Positions 6,489 through 13,743 of a stretch of 19,192 bases of DNA are shown one piece after another. The DNA comes from UBA1557 sp041675185 (GTDB lineage: Bacteria > Patescibacteriota > Patescibacteriia > Magasanikbacterales > UBA922), in contig JBAYUH010000018.1 of the NCBI GenBank assembly GCA_041675185.1, positions 1 to 19,192 on the forward strand, given 5' to 3'. Under the pieces are notes generated by a model. That model saw nothing but the letters and a program-made list of their open reading frames with translations. It had not been told where the DNA came from and did no database searches. The first letter of the stretch is position 1, and each line of letters opens with the position of its first letter. Both the position numbers and the translations under genes were made by a program.

Positions 6489-6494
6489 CCCACC

Positions 6495-6618
6495 GCATAA
6501 TTTTTATGTATTTTTTTGCTCTAAAAGGGCAATCTATTTAATTAAAATATTCAAGGTCGCTGGACACAAATCTAACTGGGCCATCCCAAGTTAGAGCGGC
6601 CAAAGCTACCATAGTAAT
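6495..6618 (+). ncRNA. Structured 5' leader of tuf
   Basis: The ~125-nt leader has two stem-loops. The first is ttgctct/agggcaa (about 6526-6542, one G-U pair). The second is larger: ggtcgct (6555-6561) pairs with agcggcc (6595-6601) through one G-U pair, and inside it ctaactggg (6572-6580) pairs with ccc-a-agttag (6585-6594) around a ccat loop. A 10-nt one-sided internal loop (6562-6571) lies between the stems. The helix ends 17 nt before the ATG, with no Shine-Dalgarno. The G/C-rich helix in an AT-rich leader suggests a conserved regulatory or stabilising structure. No known RNA family is recognised. Confidence 0.5.
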
Positions 6619-7809
6619 ATGGCAGAATTTCAAAGAACCAAGACTCATGTAAATGTGGGCACAATTGGTCACGTTGACCACGGTAAGACTACTCTTACTG
6701 CAGCTATTTTAAAAGTAGCTTCAGCACACGGTCTTATTGCTCAAGACAAAGATATTAGTCAAATTGACGCTGCTCCAGAAGAGCGCGAACGTGGTATTAC
6801 CATTGCTACAGCTCACGTAGAATATGAGACTGAAAAACGTCATTATGCTCATGTGGATTGTCCAGGCCATGCTGATTATGTCAAAAACATGATTACAGGT
6901 GCTGCTCAAATGGATGGTGGTATTCTTGTAGTATCAGCCGCTGATGGTCCAATGCCTCAAACTCGTGAACATATCTTACTTGCTCGTCAAGTTGGTATAC
7001 CTCGAATTATTGTTTTCTTAAACAAAGTTGATCAAGTTTCAGATCCTGAACTTATTGATCTAGTAGAAGAAGAAGTAAGAGATTTGCTTAAAAAATACGA
7101 ATTTCCTGGAGATGAAACTCCAATTATCCGTGGTTCAGCTCTAAAAGCTCTTGAAAATCCAAATGATCTTGAAGCTTCAAAACCAGTTATGGATTTGTTG
7201 AATGCTTTGGATACTTATTTTCCAGATCCAGTACGTGATCTAGACAAAGATTTCCTAATGCCTATTGAAGACGTTTTCTCAATTGAAGGACGTGGTACAG
7301 TAGTCACTGGTCGTATTGATCGCGGTGTTGTAAAAATTGGTGATGAAGTGTCTATTGTAGGTATGTCTGAAGAAATTTCTAAGACTACTGTTACTGGTAT
7401 TGAAATGTTTAACAAGAATTTAAGTCAAGGTCAAGCTGGCGACAACGCTGGTATCCTTCTTCGTGGTACTAAGAAAGAAGATGTACAACGTGGTCAAGTT
7501 CTTGCTAAAACTGGTACAATTACTCCACATACTGAATTCGAGGCTGAAGTGATTGCTCTTACCAAAGAAGAAGGTGGTCGTCACAAACCTTTCTTCAATG
7601 GTTACAAACCTCAATTTTACATCCGCACAACAGATGTAACAGGTGATGTAACTTTGCCAGAAGGTACTGAAATGGTGATGCCAGGGGACACTGTAAATTT
7701 GAAGATCAAACTTATTGTTCCTGTAGCTATCGAAGAAAAAGTACGTTTTGCTATCCGTGAAGGTGGTCGTACTGTAGGTGCTGGTGTCGTAACTAGAATT
7801 ATCAAATAA
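6619..7809 (+). CDS. tuf: Elongation factor Tu
   Basis: The GTPase that brings aminoacyl-tRNA to the ribosomal A site. It has 396 residues, the normal length. The G-domain motifs are intact: GHVDHGKT (17-24), RGITI (58-62, effector region), DCPGH (80-84), NKVD (135-138) and GSALKA (172-177). Domains 2 and 3 follow (about 205-396), with FSIEGRGTVVTGRI and the C-terminal REGGRTVGAGVVT. It has its own promoter and leader and is followed by a hairpin, then rpsJ. The upstream str-operon partners (rpsL, rpsG, fusA) that often precede tuf are absent here and are replaced by unrelated genes. Confidence 0.98.
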   Translation: MAEFQRTKTHVNVGTIGHVDHGKTTLTAAILKVASAHGLIAQDKDISQIDAAPEERERGITIATAHVEYETEKRHYAHVDCPGHADYVKNMITGAAQMDGGILVVSAADGPMPQTREHILLARQVGIPRIIVFLNKVDQVSDPELIDLVEEEVRDLLKKYEFPGDETPIIRGSALKALENPNDLEASKPVMDLLNALDTYFPDPVRDLDKDFLMPIEDVFSIEGRGTVVTGRIDRGVVKIGDEVSIVGMSEEISKTTVTGIEMFNKNLSQGQAGDNAGILLRGTKKEDVQRGQVLAKTGTITPHTEFEAEVIALTKEEGGRHKPFFNGYKPQFYIRTTDVTGDVTLPEGTEMVMPGDTVNLKIKLIVPVAIEEKVRFAIREGGRTVGAGVVTRIIK

Positions 7810-7824
7810 AATTATTATTCCACA

Positions 7825-7849
7825 AAGCCTCCGGTTTTTCCGGAGGCTT
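7825..7849 (+). terminator. Hairpin between tuf and rpsJ (weak terminator or processing site)
   Basis: A perfect 10-bp G/C-rich stem (aagcctccgg at 7825-7834 with ccggaggctt at 7840-7849) closes a T5 loop 15 nt after the tuf stop. The sequence after it is ggggtttaata, not a clean T-run. It is therefore probably a leaky terminator, mRNA-stabilising 3' end or processing site separating highly expressed tuf from rpsJ. Confidence 0.55.
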
Positions 7850-7876
7850 GGGGTTTAATATGTAAAATTATTCATT

Positions 7877-8218
7877 ATGTCTGACAACGCAAATAACACA
7901 AACAACAAAGTTGATAATAAATTACGTATCAAAATCAAATCTTATGATAATAAGATTATTGATATTGCTACCAAGACTATTATTGATACAGCTGAAAGAA
8001 ATGATGTAAAAGTAGTTGGTCCAGTACCACTTCCTACATCTATCAACAAATACAGTGTGAATCGTGCTACATTTGTTCATAAGACTGCTCAAGAACAGTT
8101 TGAAATGCGCACACACAAACGTCTTATTGATATTTTAAATCCAACTCCAAAAGCTATTGATGCTCTTATGAATTTGAATTTGCCAAGTGGTGTGGATATA
8201 GAAATCAAAATGATTTAA
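7877..8218 (+). CDS. rpsJ: 30S ribosomal protein uS10
   Basis: A component of the 30S head and, as NusE, a partner of NusB in transcription antitermination. It has 113 residues. The conserved core begins at KLRIKIKSYD (about 15-24) and continues through VVGPVPLPTSINKYSVNR and FEMRTHKRLIDI to VDIEIKMI. The ~14 residues before the core are an Asn-rich extension not seen in most bacteria (usual length about 102-105). No promoter is evident after the 7825-7849 hairpin, so it is probably read through from tuf. It is separated from the rest of the S10 cluster by 333 bp with a new promoter and leader, unusual for a gene that normally leads the operon. Confidence 0.97.
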   Translation: MSDNANNTNNKVDNKLRIKIKSYDNKIIDIATKTIIDTAERNDVKVVGPVPLPTSINKYSVNRATFVHKTAQEQFEMRTHKRLIDILNPTPKAIDALMNLNLPSGVDIEIKMI

Positions 8219-8292
8219 GCTGTTTTCAAAAGTTGTTGGTTTGTTACTTAAAAAAGTTTTATCAGGTTGGGGATATATCGGCAATATAGTCC

Positions 8293-8321
8293 TTGACATT
8301 TTATTTTGTTTGCGTTAAAAT
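8293..8321 (+). promoter_or_regulatory. Consensus promoter of the rplC operon
   Basis: -35 TTGACA (8293-8298, perfect), a 17-bp spacer and -10 TAAAAT (8316-8321, 5/6). Transcription should start near 8328, about 224 nt before the rplC ATG. It would drive the long ribosomal-protein operon independently of tuf and rpsJ. Confidence 0.85.
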
Positions 8322-8327
8322 AGTCAC

Positions 8328-8546
8328 GTTGTTAATTTATACATTATTTAGACACAAAACAACTTGTTTCAAAACAGATAAGATCTAAGCTATGTAAAGC
8401 TGTAGAAAACATCTGAGAATAGAAGAAGTTGTCAGGTGGAGGTTTCATTACATTTATTTAATAATCGCCTTACAACCATTTTGGTCTTGAAGGCTAGAGA
8501 TGAGTACAACAAACAATTGTTTGTGTTATTCATTTCTAGTTTTTTT
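8328..8546 (+). ncRNA. Ribosomal-protein operon leader with intrinsic attenuator
   Basis: Folded by eye, the leader has three parts. Element 1 is a stacked arm with internal loops: acaactt (8359-8365) with aagttgt (8426-8432), cagat (8375-8379) with atctg (8411-8415), tcta-agct (8384-8391) with agct-g-taga (8398-8406), and hexaloop atgtaa. Element 2 is gcctt (8467-8471) with aaggc (8490-8494), and acca/tggt inside it. Element 3 is a long hairpin, ctagagatga (8494-8503) with tcatttctag (8530-8539) and an inner palindromic stem, followed by seven T (8540-8546). Elements 2 and 3 share C8494. Element 3 is a textbook intrinsic terminator ending 5 nt before the rplC ATG. By analogy with E. coli S10 (L4) control, a ribosomal protein of this operon may bind element 1. 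That part is inference. Confidence 0.7.
8494..8546 (+). terminator. Attenuator terminator directly before rplC
   Basis: A 10-bp outer stem (one G-U pair) plus an inner stem from the self-complementary stretch 8509-8524, followed by T7 at 8540-8546. The start codon is at 8552. The terminator lies upstream of the operon it precedes and downstream of that operon's own promoter, so it can act only as an attenuator. Confidence 0.75.
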
Positions 8547-8551
8547 ATATT

Positions 8552-9277
8552 ATGAAATTTATTATAGGCAAAAAATTAGACATGACACAGGTTTTCCGTG
8601 AAGATGGTACTGTAGTTCCAGTAACCAGAATTCAAGCAGGACCTTGTACTGTTACCAAGGTTAATACCGAGGAAAAAGACGGAGTAAAATCAGTTCAAGT
8701 TGGTTTTGGTGTACAAAAATTATTTAGATTACGTAAACCAGAAAAAGGACATTTGAAAGGTATAAGTGTAGGTGGTAACCAAAACGTTACTGTTCGAAAT
8801 TTACACAATTTCAAAAATGATAATGATTTAAAACGTGGTGATGTCTTTACAGTTAGTATTTTCGAAAAAGGAGAAAAAGTTCAAGTGACTGGTAATTCCA
8901 AAGGTAGAGGATTCCAAGGTGTGGTGAAACGTCATGGTTTCCATGGTTCACCAGCAAGTCATGGTCACAAAGATCAATTGCGTATGCCTGGTAGTATTGG
9001 AGCTGGTGGAGTACAACACGTTTTCAAAGGTACTCGCATGGCTGGTCATATGGGAGATGCTCAAATTACTGTCAAAAATTTAGAAATAGTAGAATTACAC
9101 CCAGAAAACAATGAAATTTGGGTAAAAGGTGCTGTACCTGGCGCTAGAAATGGTCTATTGTATATTTTTACTAGTACTGGACAAGTAGTTCCACAAGTTG
9201 AAGTTGTAGTAGAAGAAATAAAAGCTGAAGAAGTTCTAGAAAAAACAACTTTAGAATCAAAAGTAGAATCTAATTAG
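8552..9277 (+). CDS. rplC: 50S ribosomal protein uL3
   Basis: An early assembly protein of the large subunit whose central loop reaches towards the peptidyl-transferase centre. It has 241 residues. The conserved start MKFIIGKKLDMTQVF and the central SKGRGFQGVVKRHGF (116-130), GSIGAGGVQHVFKGTRMAGHMG (148-168) and VKGAVPGARNG (191-201) are all present. The last ~25 residues (Glu-rich, from about 217) extend beyond the usual end (E. coli 209 residues). This is the first gene after the attenuated leader. The product is thus a plausible feedback regulator, as is uL4 from the next gene. Confidence 0.97.
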   Translation: MKFIIGKKLDMTQVFREDGTVVPVTRIQAGPCTVTKVNTEEKDGVKSVQVGFGVQKLFRLRKPEKGHLKGISVGGNQNVTVRNLHNFKNDNDLKRGDVFTVSIFEKGEKVQVTGNSKGRGFQGVVKRHGFHGSPASHGHKDQLRMPGSIGAGGVQHVFKGTRMAGHMGDAQITVKNLEIVELHPENNEIWVKGAVPGARNGLLYIFTSTGQVVPQVEVVVEEIKAEEVLEKTTLESKVESN

Positions 9278-9285
9278 TTTTATAT

Positions 9286-9921
9286 ATGACAAAAGTTGCA
9301 ATGTACAATAGTAAAGGTGAACCAGTAAAAGATCTTGAATTAAGTGAAGCTGTTTTTGCTACACCTATCAACAAAGGAACTGTTCACCAGGTATTTGTAT
9401 CAATGCGTGCCAATCTTAGACAACCTTGGGCTGATACCAAAGATAAAGGTGAAGTTTCTGGTGGTGGTCGTAAACCTTGGAAACAAAAAGGTACTGGACG
9501 TGCTCGTCATGGTTCAATCCGTTCTCCAATCTGGCGTGGTGGTGGTATCACTTTTGGACCTTTGAGTGATCGTAATTATAAACAAAAAATAAATAAAAAA
9601 GTAAGAAATTTGGTTACAAGAATGTGTTTGTCTGACAAAGTTTTGGACAACAAATTGGTAGTTTTGGACAAATTTGATTTTGAAGGAAAAACCAAAGATA
9701 TTATTGCTCTAAGTAAAAAAATATTCAAAGAAATTCGTAAGACATTGGTAGTTTTGACTGATGCAAATTCACAAGAAGCTATCAAATCTTTGCGTAATAT
9801 AAAAGATTTTGATATTGTAAGAGCACAAGATATGAATGTTTTGGATTTGTTACAACACCAATATTTGCTTATTTCACAGGATGGTATCAAATTTTTGGAA
9901 AATCGTTTAATAAAAAAATAA
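9286..9921 (+). CDS. rplD: 50S ribosomal protein uL4
   Basis: It lines the constriction of the peptide exit tunnel through a long loop, seen here at about 46-91 with the conserved RQPWADTKDKGEVSGGGRKP and KGTGRARHGSIRSPIWRGGG stretches. It has 211 residues. The globular C-terminal domain (about 105-211) is more diverged. In E. coli uL4 also represses its own S10 operon by binding the leader mRNA and causing termination. Here rplD is the second gene after a leader with an intrinsic terminator, which makes the same role plausible but unproven. The start is 8 bp after the rplC stop. Confidence 0.97.
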   Translation: MTKVAMYNSKGEPVKDLELSEAVFATPINKGTVHQVFVSMRANLRQPWADTKDKGEVSGGGRKPWKQKGTGRARHGSIRSPIWRGGGITFGPLSDRNYKQKINKKVRNLVTRMCLSDKVLDNKLVVLDKFDFEGKTKDIIALSKKIFKEIRKTLVVLTDANSQEAIKSLRNIKDFDIVRAQDMNVLDLLQHQYLLISQDGIKFLENRLIKK

Positions 9922-9941
9922 TTTAGTTTTTAGATATTTAT

Positions 9942-10373
9942 ATGGGTTTATTAGATAAGTGGTCAAAAAAGCAAGATAAAGAAACCTCAAACACTGTTGC
10001 AAAAACTGAAGGTTCTGTTAAGACTGCCAAAAAAACTACTAAAAATGTTGAAAAAACAAAAGAAATCAAAAAAGCTTCTTCTGTTAAAGGTTCTGCTTAT
10101 CGTGTAATTCAAAAACCTCTAGTAAGTGAAAAAGCTAGTACAGCTGAGATGAATGGTAAATATACTTTTTTGGTCAATGCTAGAAACAACAAAACAGAAA
10201 TAAAACAAGCAATAAAACAAATTTATGGTATAATGCCTACTGACGTTAGTATAATGAATTTTGAAGGTAAACGTACTCGTTCTGGTTCTGTACAAGGTAA
10301 AAGAGGAGATTTTAAAAAAGCGATAGTTACTTTGGCAAAAGGTCAGACTATCAGTATTCATGAAGGTGTTTAA
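9942..10373 (+). CDS. rplW: 50S ribosomal protein uL23 with Lys-rich N-terminal extension
   Basis: It sits at the exit of the peptide tunnel and docks trigger factor and SRP. The uL23 domain starts near YRVIQKPLVSEKAS (53-66) and runs to the end, with KYTFLVNARNNKTEIKQAI and RGDFKKAIVTLAKG. The first ~50 residues (MGLLDKWSKK, then Lys/Thr/Glu-rich) are extra: the family is normally ~95-100 residues, this one is 143. The MGLLDKW start looks like a short amphipathic helix. From memory, similar extensions occur in other CPR uL23 proteins. The start is kept because it has the -1 T shared by its neighbours and a 20-bp gap to rplD. Confidence 0.96.
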   Translation: MGLLDKWSKKQDKETSNTVAKTEGSVKTAKKTTKNVEKTKEIKKASSVKGSAYRVIQKPLVSEKASTAEMNGKYTFLVNARNNKTEIKQAIKQIYGIMPTDVSIMNFEGKRTRSGSVQGKRGDFKKAIVTLAKGQTISIHEGV

Positions 10374-10382
10374 TAAAATATT

Positions 10383-11231
10383 ATGGCAGTTATAAAGTAC
10401 AAACCAACCACTCCAGGCAGACGCCACTCTAGTGTTCAAGATTTTTCTGATATCACAAAATCTAAACCAGAAAAGTCTTTGATCAGTACTATGAACAAGA
10501 CGTCTGGTAGAAATAATACTGGAAAAATAACTGTACGTCATCATGGTGGTGGTACCAAACGTTTTTATAGACATGTTGATTTTGCTCGTATCAATTTTGA
10601 TATACCTTTGACTGTTATTGCTATTGAATATGACCCAAATCGTGGACCTCGTATTGCTCTAATGGAAGATAAAGATGGTAACAAATCATATATTTTGGCT
10701 GAATCAAAAATGAAAGTTGGAGATGTTGTAGTTTCCTCAAAAAATAAAATTGAAGCCAAACCAGGTAATCGTATGCCTTTGGAATTTATTCCATCTGGTT
10801 TGAGTGTTTATAATGTTGAAATGGAACCAGGCAAAGGTGGTCAGATGGTTCGTGGTGCTGGTAATTCTGCTCAACTCATGGTTATTGAAGGTAAATATGC
10901 TCAATTAAGATTACCATCCACTGAAGTTAGATTGTTTGCCAAAGAATGTATGGCTACTGTTGGACAATTGAGTAATTCAGATTACAAGCTTATACGTTGG
11001 GGCAAGGCTGGTAGAATGAGATATAGAGGTATTAGACCTGCTGTTACTGGTAAAAACATGAATGCTGTAGATCATCCACATGGTGGTGGTAAAGGTCACA
11101 GTCCGATTGGTTTGAGAAGAGGACCTCGTACTAAGTGGGGTAAACCTGCTCTAGGTGTCAAGACTCGTAAACCAAAACAATCAAGTAGTAAATTTATCGT
11201 TTCAAGAAGAAAAAGTAAAAAGAAAAAATAA
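10383..11231 (+). CDS. rplB: 50S ribosomal protein uL2
   Basis: A core large-subunit protein needed for peptidyl transfer and subunit joining. It has 282 residues, close to normal. The N-terminal KPTTPGRRHSS, the RNA-binding HHGGGTKR (53-60) and IEYDPNRGPRIA (81-92), and the key VDHPHGGGKG loop (229-238) near the peptidyl-transferase centre are intact. The C-terminus is the usual basic tail (KTRKPKQSSSKFIVSRRKSKKKK region). There is a 9-bp gap to rplW. Confidence 0.98.
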   Translation: MAVIKYKPTTPGRRHSSVQDFSDITKSKPEKSLISTMNKTSGRNNTGKITVRHHGGGTKRFYRHVDFARINFDIPLTVIAIEYDPNRGPRIALMEDKDGNKSYILAESKMKVGDVVVSSKNKIEAKPGNRMPLEFIPSGLSVYNVEMEPGKGGQMVRGAGNSAQLMVIEGKYAQLRLPSTEVRLFAKECMATVGQLSNSDYKLIRWGKAGRMRYRGIRPAVTGKNMNAVDHPHGGGKGHSPIGLRRGPRTKWGKPALGVKTRKPKQSSSKFIVSRRKSKKKK

Positions 11232-11253
11232 TATTAATTAAAAAACCTAATTT

Positions 11254-11571
11254 ATGTCTAGAAGTTTGAAAAAAGGACCTAATATTGATCCAAGATTACT
11301 TGCAAAAGTAAAGAAAGTTCAAGAGACAGGTGACAAAAAACCTATCAAGACTTGGTCTCGTACTTGTACAATTACTCCTGAAATGGTAGGTGTCAACTTT
11401 TTAGTACACAATGGGAAAGATTTTTTGGAAGTATTTGTAGATGAAAATAAAGTTGGTCATAAGCTTGGTGAATTTTCTCCAACTCGTAAATTCAGAGGAC
11501 ACGGTGGTAAGATGGCTAAAGAACAGACTAAATCAGCTGTAACTCCAGCATCAACACCAGTAAAGAAATAG
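11254..11571 (+). CDS. rpsS: 30S ribosomal protein uS19
   Basis: A 30S head protein that works with uS13 near the A-site tRNA. It has 105 residues. It starts MSRSLKKGPNID and carries the diagnostic ITPEMVGVNFLVHNGKDFLEVFV and KLGEFSPTRKFRGHGG. The Ser/Thr/Pro-rich last ~12 residues are extra compared with the ~92-residue family norm. The gene is 22 bp after rplB and 4 bp before rplV. Confidence 0.97.
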   Translation: MSRSLKKGPNIDPRLLAKVKKVQETGDKKPIKTWSRTCTITPEMVGVNFLVHNGKDFLEVFVDENKVGHKLGEFSPTRKFRGHGGKMAKEQTKSAVTPASTPVKK

Positions 11572-11575
11572 TTTT

Positions 11576-12082
11576 ATGAAAGTACAAACAAAAGCACAAT
11601 TAAAATTTTTACGAATGACTCCTCAAAAAGTAAGATTGGTTGCTAGTTTAGTTCGCGGTTTGGAAGTCAAAAAAGCTTTGAATCAATTACAATTCAATAG
11701 TAAACAAGCAGCTTTACCTGTAAAAAAATTGATTGAATCAGCTGTTGCCAATGCTATTCATAATGATCATGTCAAAGAAGATACTCTAAAGATTGAAACT
11801 ATTTTTGTAAATGAAGGTTCTGTATTACGTCGTTGGATGCCAAGAGCTATGGGTAGAGCAACTCCTTTGCGCAAAAAGAGTTCTCATATTACAGTTATCT
11901 TGACTGGTGAAACTGAAGAAAAAAAGATTGTTAAAAAAGAAACCAAAATAAAAGAAAAAACAGATACAACAGATGTAGTAAAAGATGAAGTCAAAAAAGA
12001 AAAAAAGACTGTTGCCAAAACTGAAAAGAAAGAAAAAACAGAAAAGACTGTTAAAAAAGTTACTAAAAAAATTAAAAAATAA
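11576..12082 (+). CDS. rplV: 50S ribosomal protein uL22 with charged C-terminal tail
   Basis: It reaches the tunnel constriction opposite uL4 with a beta-hairpin, here WMPRAMGRATPLRKKSSHI (87-105). The fold is complete in residues 1-110: MTPQKVRLVASLVRG and AVANAIHNDHVKEDTLKI are conserved. Residues 111-168 are an almost pure Lys/Glu/Thr/Val tail, predicted helical or disordered and absent from most bacterial uL22 (about 110 residues). The tail is in frame and uses the same codon style as the rest, so it is not an assembly artefact. Confidence 0.97.
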   Translation: MKVQTKAQLKFLRMTPQKVRLVASLVRGLEVKKALNQLQFNSKQAALPVKKLIESAVANAIHNDHVKEDTLKIETIFVNEGSVLRRWMPRAMGRATPLRKKSSHITVILTGETEEKKIVKKETKIKEKTDTTDVVKDEVKKEKKTVAKTEKKEKTEKTVKKVTKKIKK

Positions 12083-12103
12083 TTAGAATTTAAATCATTA
12101 AGT

Positions 12104-12793
12104 ATGGGTCATAAAGTACATCCACAAATTCATAGAACTGGTATCCTATTTCCTTGGGCTTCACGTTGGATAGGAAAAAGAAACTATGCAGAATACCTAG
12201 AATCTGATATCAACATCAGAGAGTATTTGAAAAAGAAATTCAAAGATGCTCAGATTGACTCTGTGTTTATTGAACGTGGTCCAAAAAATATGACTGTCAC
12301 TATTTTTGCTGCCAAACCAGGTTATATTATTGGACGTGGTGGTCAAGGTCTTGATGATTTACGCAAAGAAATTGAAAGAAAATTTTTGAAATTGTCAGTA
12401 AAAGTAAAATTAAATATCCAAGAAATACGTCAACCATCTCTTTCTGCAGAAATTATTTCACAAAATATTGCTAAAGATATTGAAAATCGTGTGGCTTTTA
12501 GACGTATTATGAAACAAACTATTGAAAAAGTAATGATGGCTGGAGCAAAAGGTATCAAAATTACTTTGGCAGGTCGTTTGAATGGCGTGGAAATTGCTCG
12601 TCGTGAAACTCTTTCCAAAGGTAAAATTCCATTGATTACACTTCGAAGTCATGTAGAATATGCTGGTAATACTGCTCGTACTTTGTATGGAGCTATTGGT
12701 ATAAAAGTTTGGGTTTACAAAGGCGAATCTTTTGGAATGATTGATAAATTAGCTGACAAAAAAGAAGATATTAAGAAAAAACCTAAGAAATAA
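12104..12793 (+). CDS. rpsC: 30S ribosomal protein uS3
   Basis: It lines the mRNA entry channel and helps unwind mRNA with uS4 and uS5. It has 229 residues. The N-terminal MGHKVHPQIHRTGI, the KH domain with KPGYIIGRGGQGLDDLR (71-87; GxxG as GRGG at 77-80) and the C-terminal domain with GAKGIKITLAGRLNGVEIARRE and GAIGIKVWVYKGE are all present. A short Lys-rich end follows. Its stop is 1 bp from the rplP start, suggesting translational coupling. Confidence 0.98.
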   Translation: MGHKVHPQIHRTGILFPWASRWIGKRNYAEYLESDINIREYLKKKFKDAQIDSVFIERGPKNMTVTIFAAKPGYIIGRGGQGLDDLRKEIERKFLKLSVKVKLNIQEIRQPSLSAEIISQNIAKDIENRVAFRRIMKQTIEKVMMAGAKGIKITLAGRLNGVEIARRETLSKGKIPLITLRSHVEYAGNTARTLYGAIGIKVWVYKGESFGMIDKLADKKEDIKKKPKK

Positions 12794-12794
12794 T

Positions 12795-13208
12795 ATGTTG
12801 TTACCAAAAAAAGTAAAACACAGAAAATGGCACAAGCCAAGACGTCGTAACAAAGGTGTTGCTACTCGAACCAACACTGTGGCTTTTGGTAGTTTTGGTC
12901 TTAAGTCTACTACTCATGCTTGGGTAACTTCTAGACAATTGGAAGCTAGTCGTCGTGTTTTGACTCGTTTTGTCCGCCGTGGTGGCAAAATTTGGATTCG
13001 TGTTTTCCCTGACAGACCTATGACAAAAAAAGGTAATGAAATGCCGATGGGTAAAGGTAAAGGTACTCCAGATCATTATGTAGTTACAGTCAAACCAGGT
13101 ACAGTATTATTTGAAATGGCTGGTATAACAGAAGCACAAGCTAGAGAGGCAATGAAGAGTGCTACACACAAATTGCCTATCAAAAGTATGTTTGTTATTA
13201 AACAATAA
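12795..13208 (+). CDS. rplP: 50S ribosomal protein uL16
   Basis: It contacts A-site tRNA and is a late assembly protein of the 50S subunit. It has 137 residues, the usual length. MLLPKKVKHRKWHKPRRRNKG, a central ITSRQLEA-like segment (WVTSRQLEASRRVL), KIWIRVFPDRPMTKKGNEMPMGKGKG and the AFRRA-type C-terminal helix are recognisable. It begins 1 bp after the rpsC stop. Confidence 0.98.
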   Translation: MLLPKKVKHRKWHKPRRRNKGVATRTNTVAFGSFGLKSTTHAWVTSRQLEASRRVLTRFVRRGGKIWIRVFPDRPMTKKGNEMPMGKGKGTPDHYVVTVKPGTVLFEMAGITEAQAREAMKSATHKLPIKSMFVIKQ

Positions 13209-13231
13209 AAAAGCAATTTTAAAATAATAGT

Positions 13232-13456
13232 ATGGATTACAAAGAATTGAAAAATAAAAATTTGAAAGCCTTAGAAGAATTATTAGCTGAAAAGAGAGAT
13301 CTTGTAAGAAGTTTGCGTTTTCAAGCTAGTGAAAATCAACTAAAAAAAGTAAGTTCAATTCGTGCAGAAAAAAAAATTGTTTCTCGTGTTATGACTGCTA
13401 TAAAAAGTTTGCAAAATTTTGTTACTAAAAAAGATGATAATAATAAAACAGAATAA
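13232..13456 (+). CDS. rpmC: 50S ribosomal protein uL29
   Basis: A small two-helix protein next to uL23 at the tunnel exit. It has 74 residues. It has the family pattern of an N-terminal ELK.....L..LL.E...ELVRSLRFQ segment and a second helix with IRAEKKIVSRVMTAI. The diverged ends (an Asn/Lys-rich C-terminus) are common in this family. Identity is also supported by position between rplP and rpsQ. Confidence 0.93.
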   Translation: MDYKELKNKNLKALEELLAEKRDLVRSLRFQASENQLKKVSSIRAEKKIVSRVMTAIKSLQNFVTKKDDNNKTE

Positions 13457-13464
13457 TAAATTTT

Positions 13465-13719
13465 ATGTCCGACATTAAACAAGTACAACATAGAAATTTT
13501 GAAGGTGAAGTGGTCAGTGTAAAAGAAAACAAGACTATTCATGTTGTTGTCAAAACTACAAAAATGCACCCAAAATATCGCAAACAATATGCTGTTAGTA
13601 AAAAGTTTGCTGTACATGATGAATATTCTCGTGCAAAATTGGGCAATCTTGTTACGTTTGTAGAATGTCGTCCTATTAGTAAGACCAAGAAATGGGCATT
13701 AGTCAACGTTGTAAAATAG
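13465..13719 (+). CDS. rpsQ: 30S ribosomal protein uS17
   Basis: A 16S rRNA-binding OB-fold protein that acts early in 30S assembly. It has 84 residues. FEGEVVSVKENKTIHVVV, HPKYRKQYAVSKKFAVHDE and GNLVTFVECRPISKTKKW are the family's conserved strands. It is placed between rpmC and rplN as in the standard spc order. Confidence 0.97.
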   Translation: MSDIKQVQHRNFEGEVVSVKENKTIHVVVKTTKMHPKYRKQYAVSKKFAVHDEYSRAKLGNLVTFVECRPISKTKKWALVNVVK

Positions 13720-13743
13720 AACTTTAATAAAGAAAATAAACAT

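Larger units (their letters stand above)
8219..8551 (+). other. rpsJ-rplC intergenic region with promoter and leader
   Basis: Three hundred and thirty-three bases without a gene, far longer than the 1-40 nt typical of this operon. The first ~74 bases show nothing I can name. The rest holds a consensus promoter (8293-8321) and a long structured leader ending in an intrinsic terminator (to 8546). Confidence 0.85.

Noticed and set aside
6506..6541. A 11-codon upstream ORF in the tuf leader (MYFFALKGQSI)
   Set aside because: It has T at -1, but it is very short, has no other support, and overlaps the first hairpin by chance-level sequence. Worth noting only if relatives conserve it.
10119..10574. 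A 151-codon minus-strand ORF over rplW and rplB
   Set aside because: It lies fully antisense to two clear ribosomal genes. Its composition is the mirror of their codon bias and it has no promoter or family motif.
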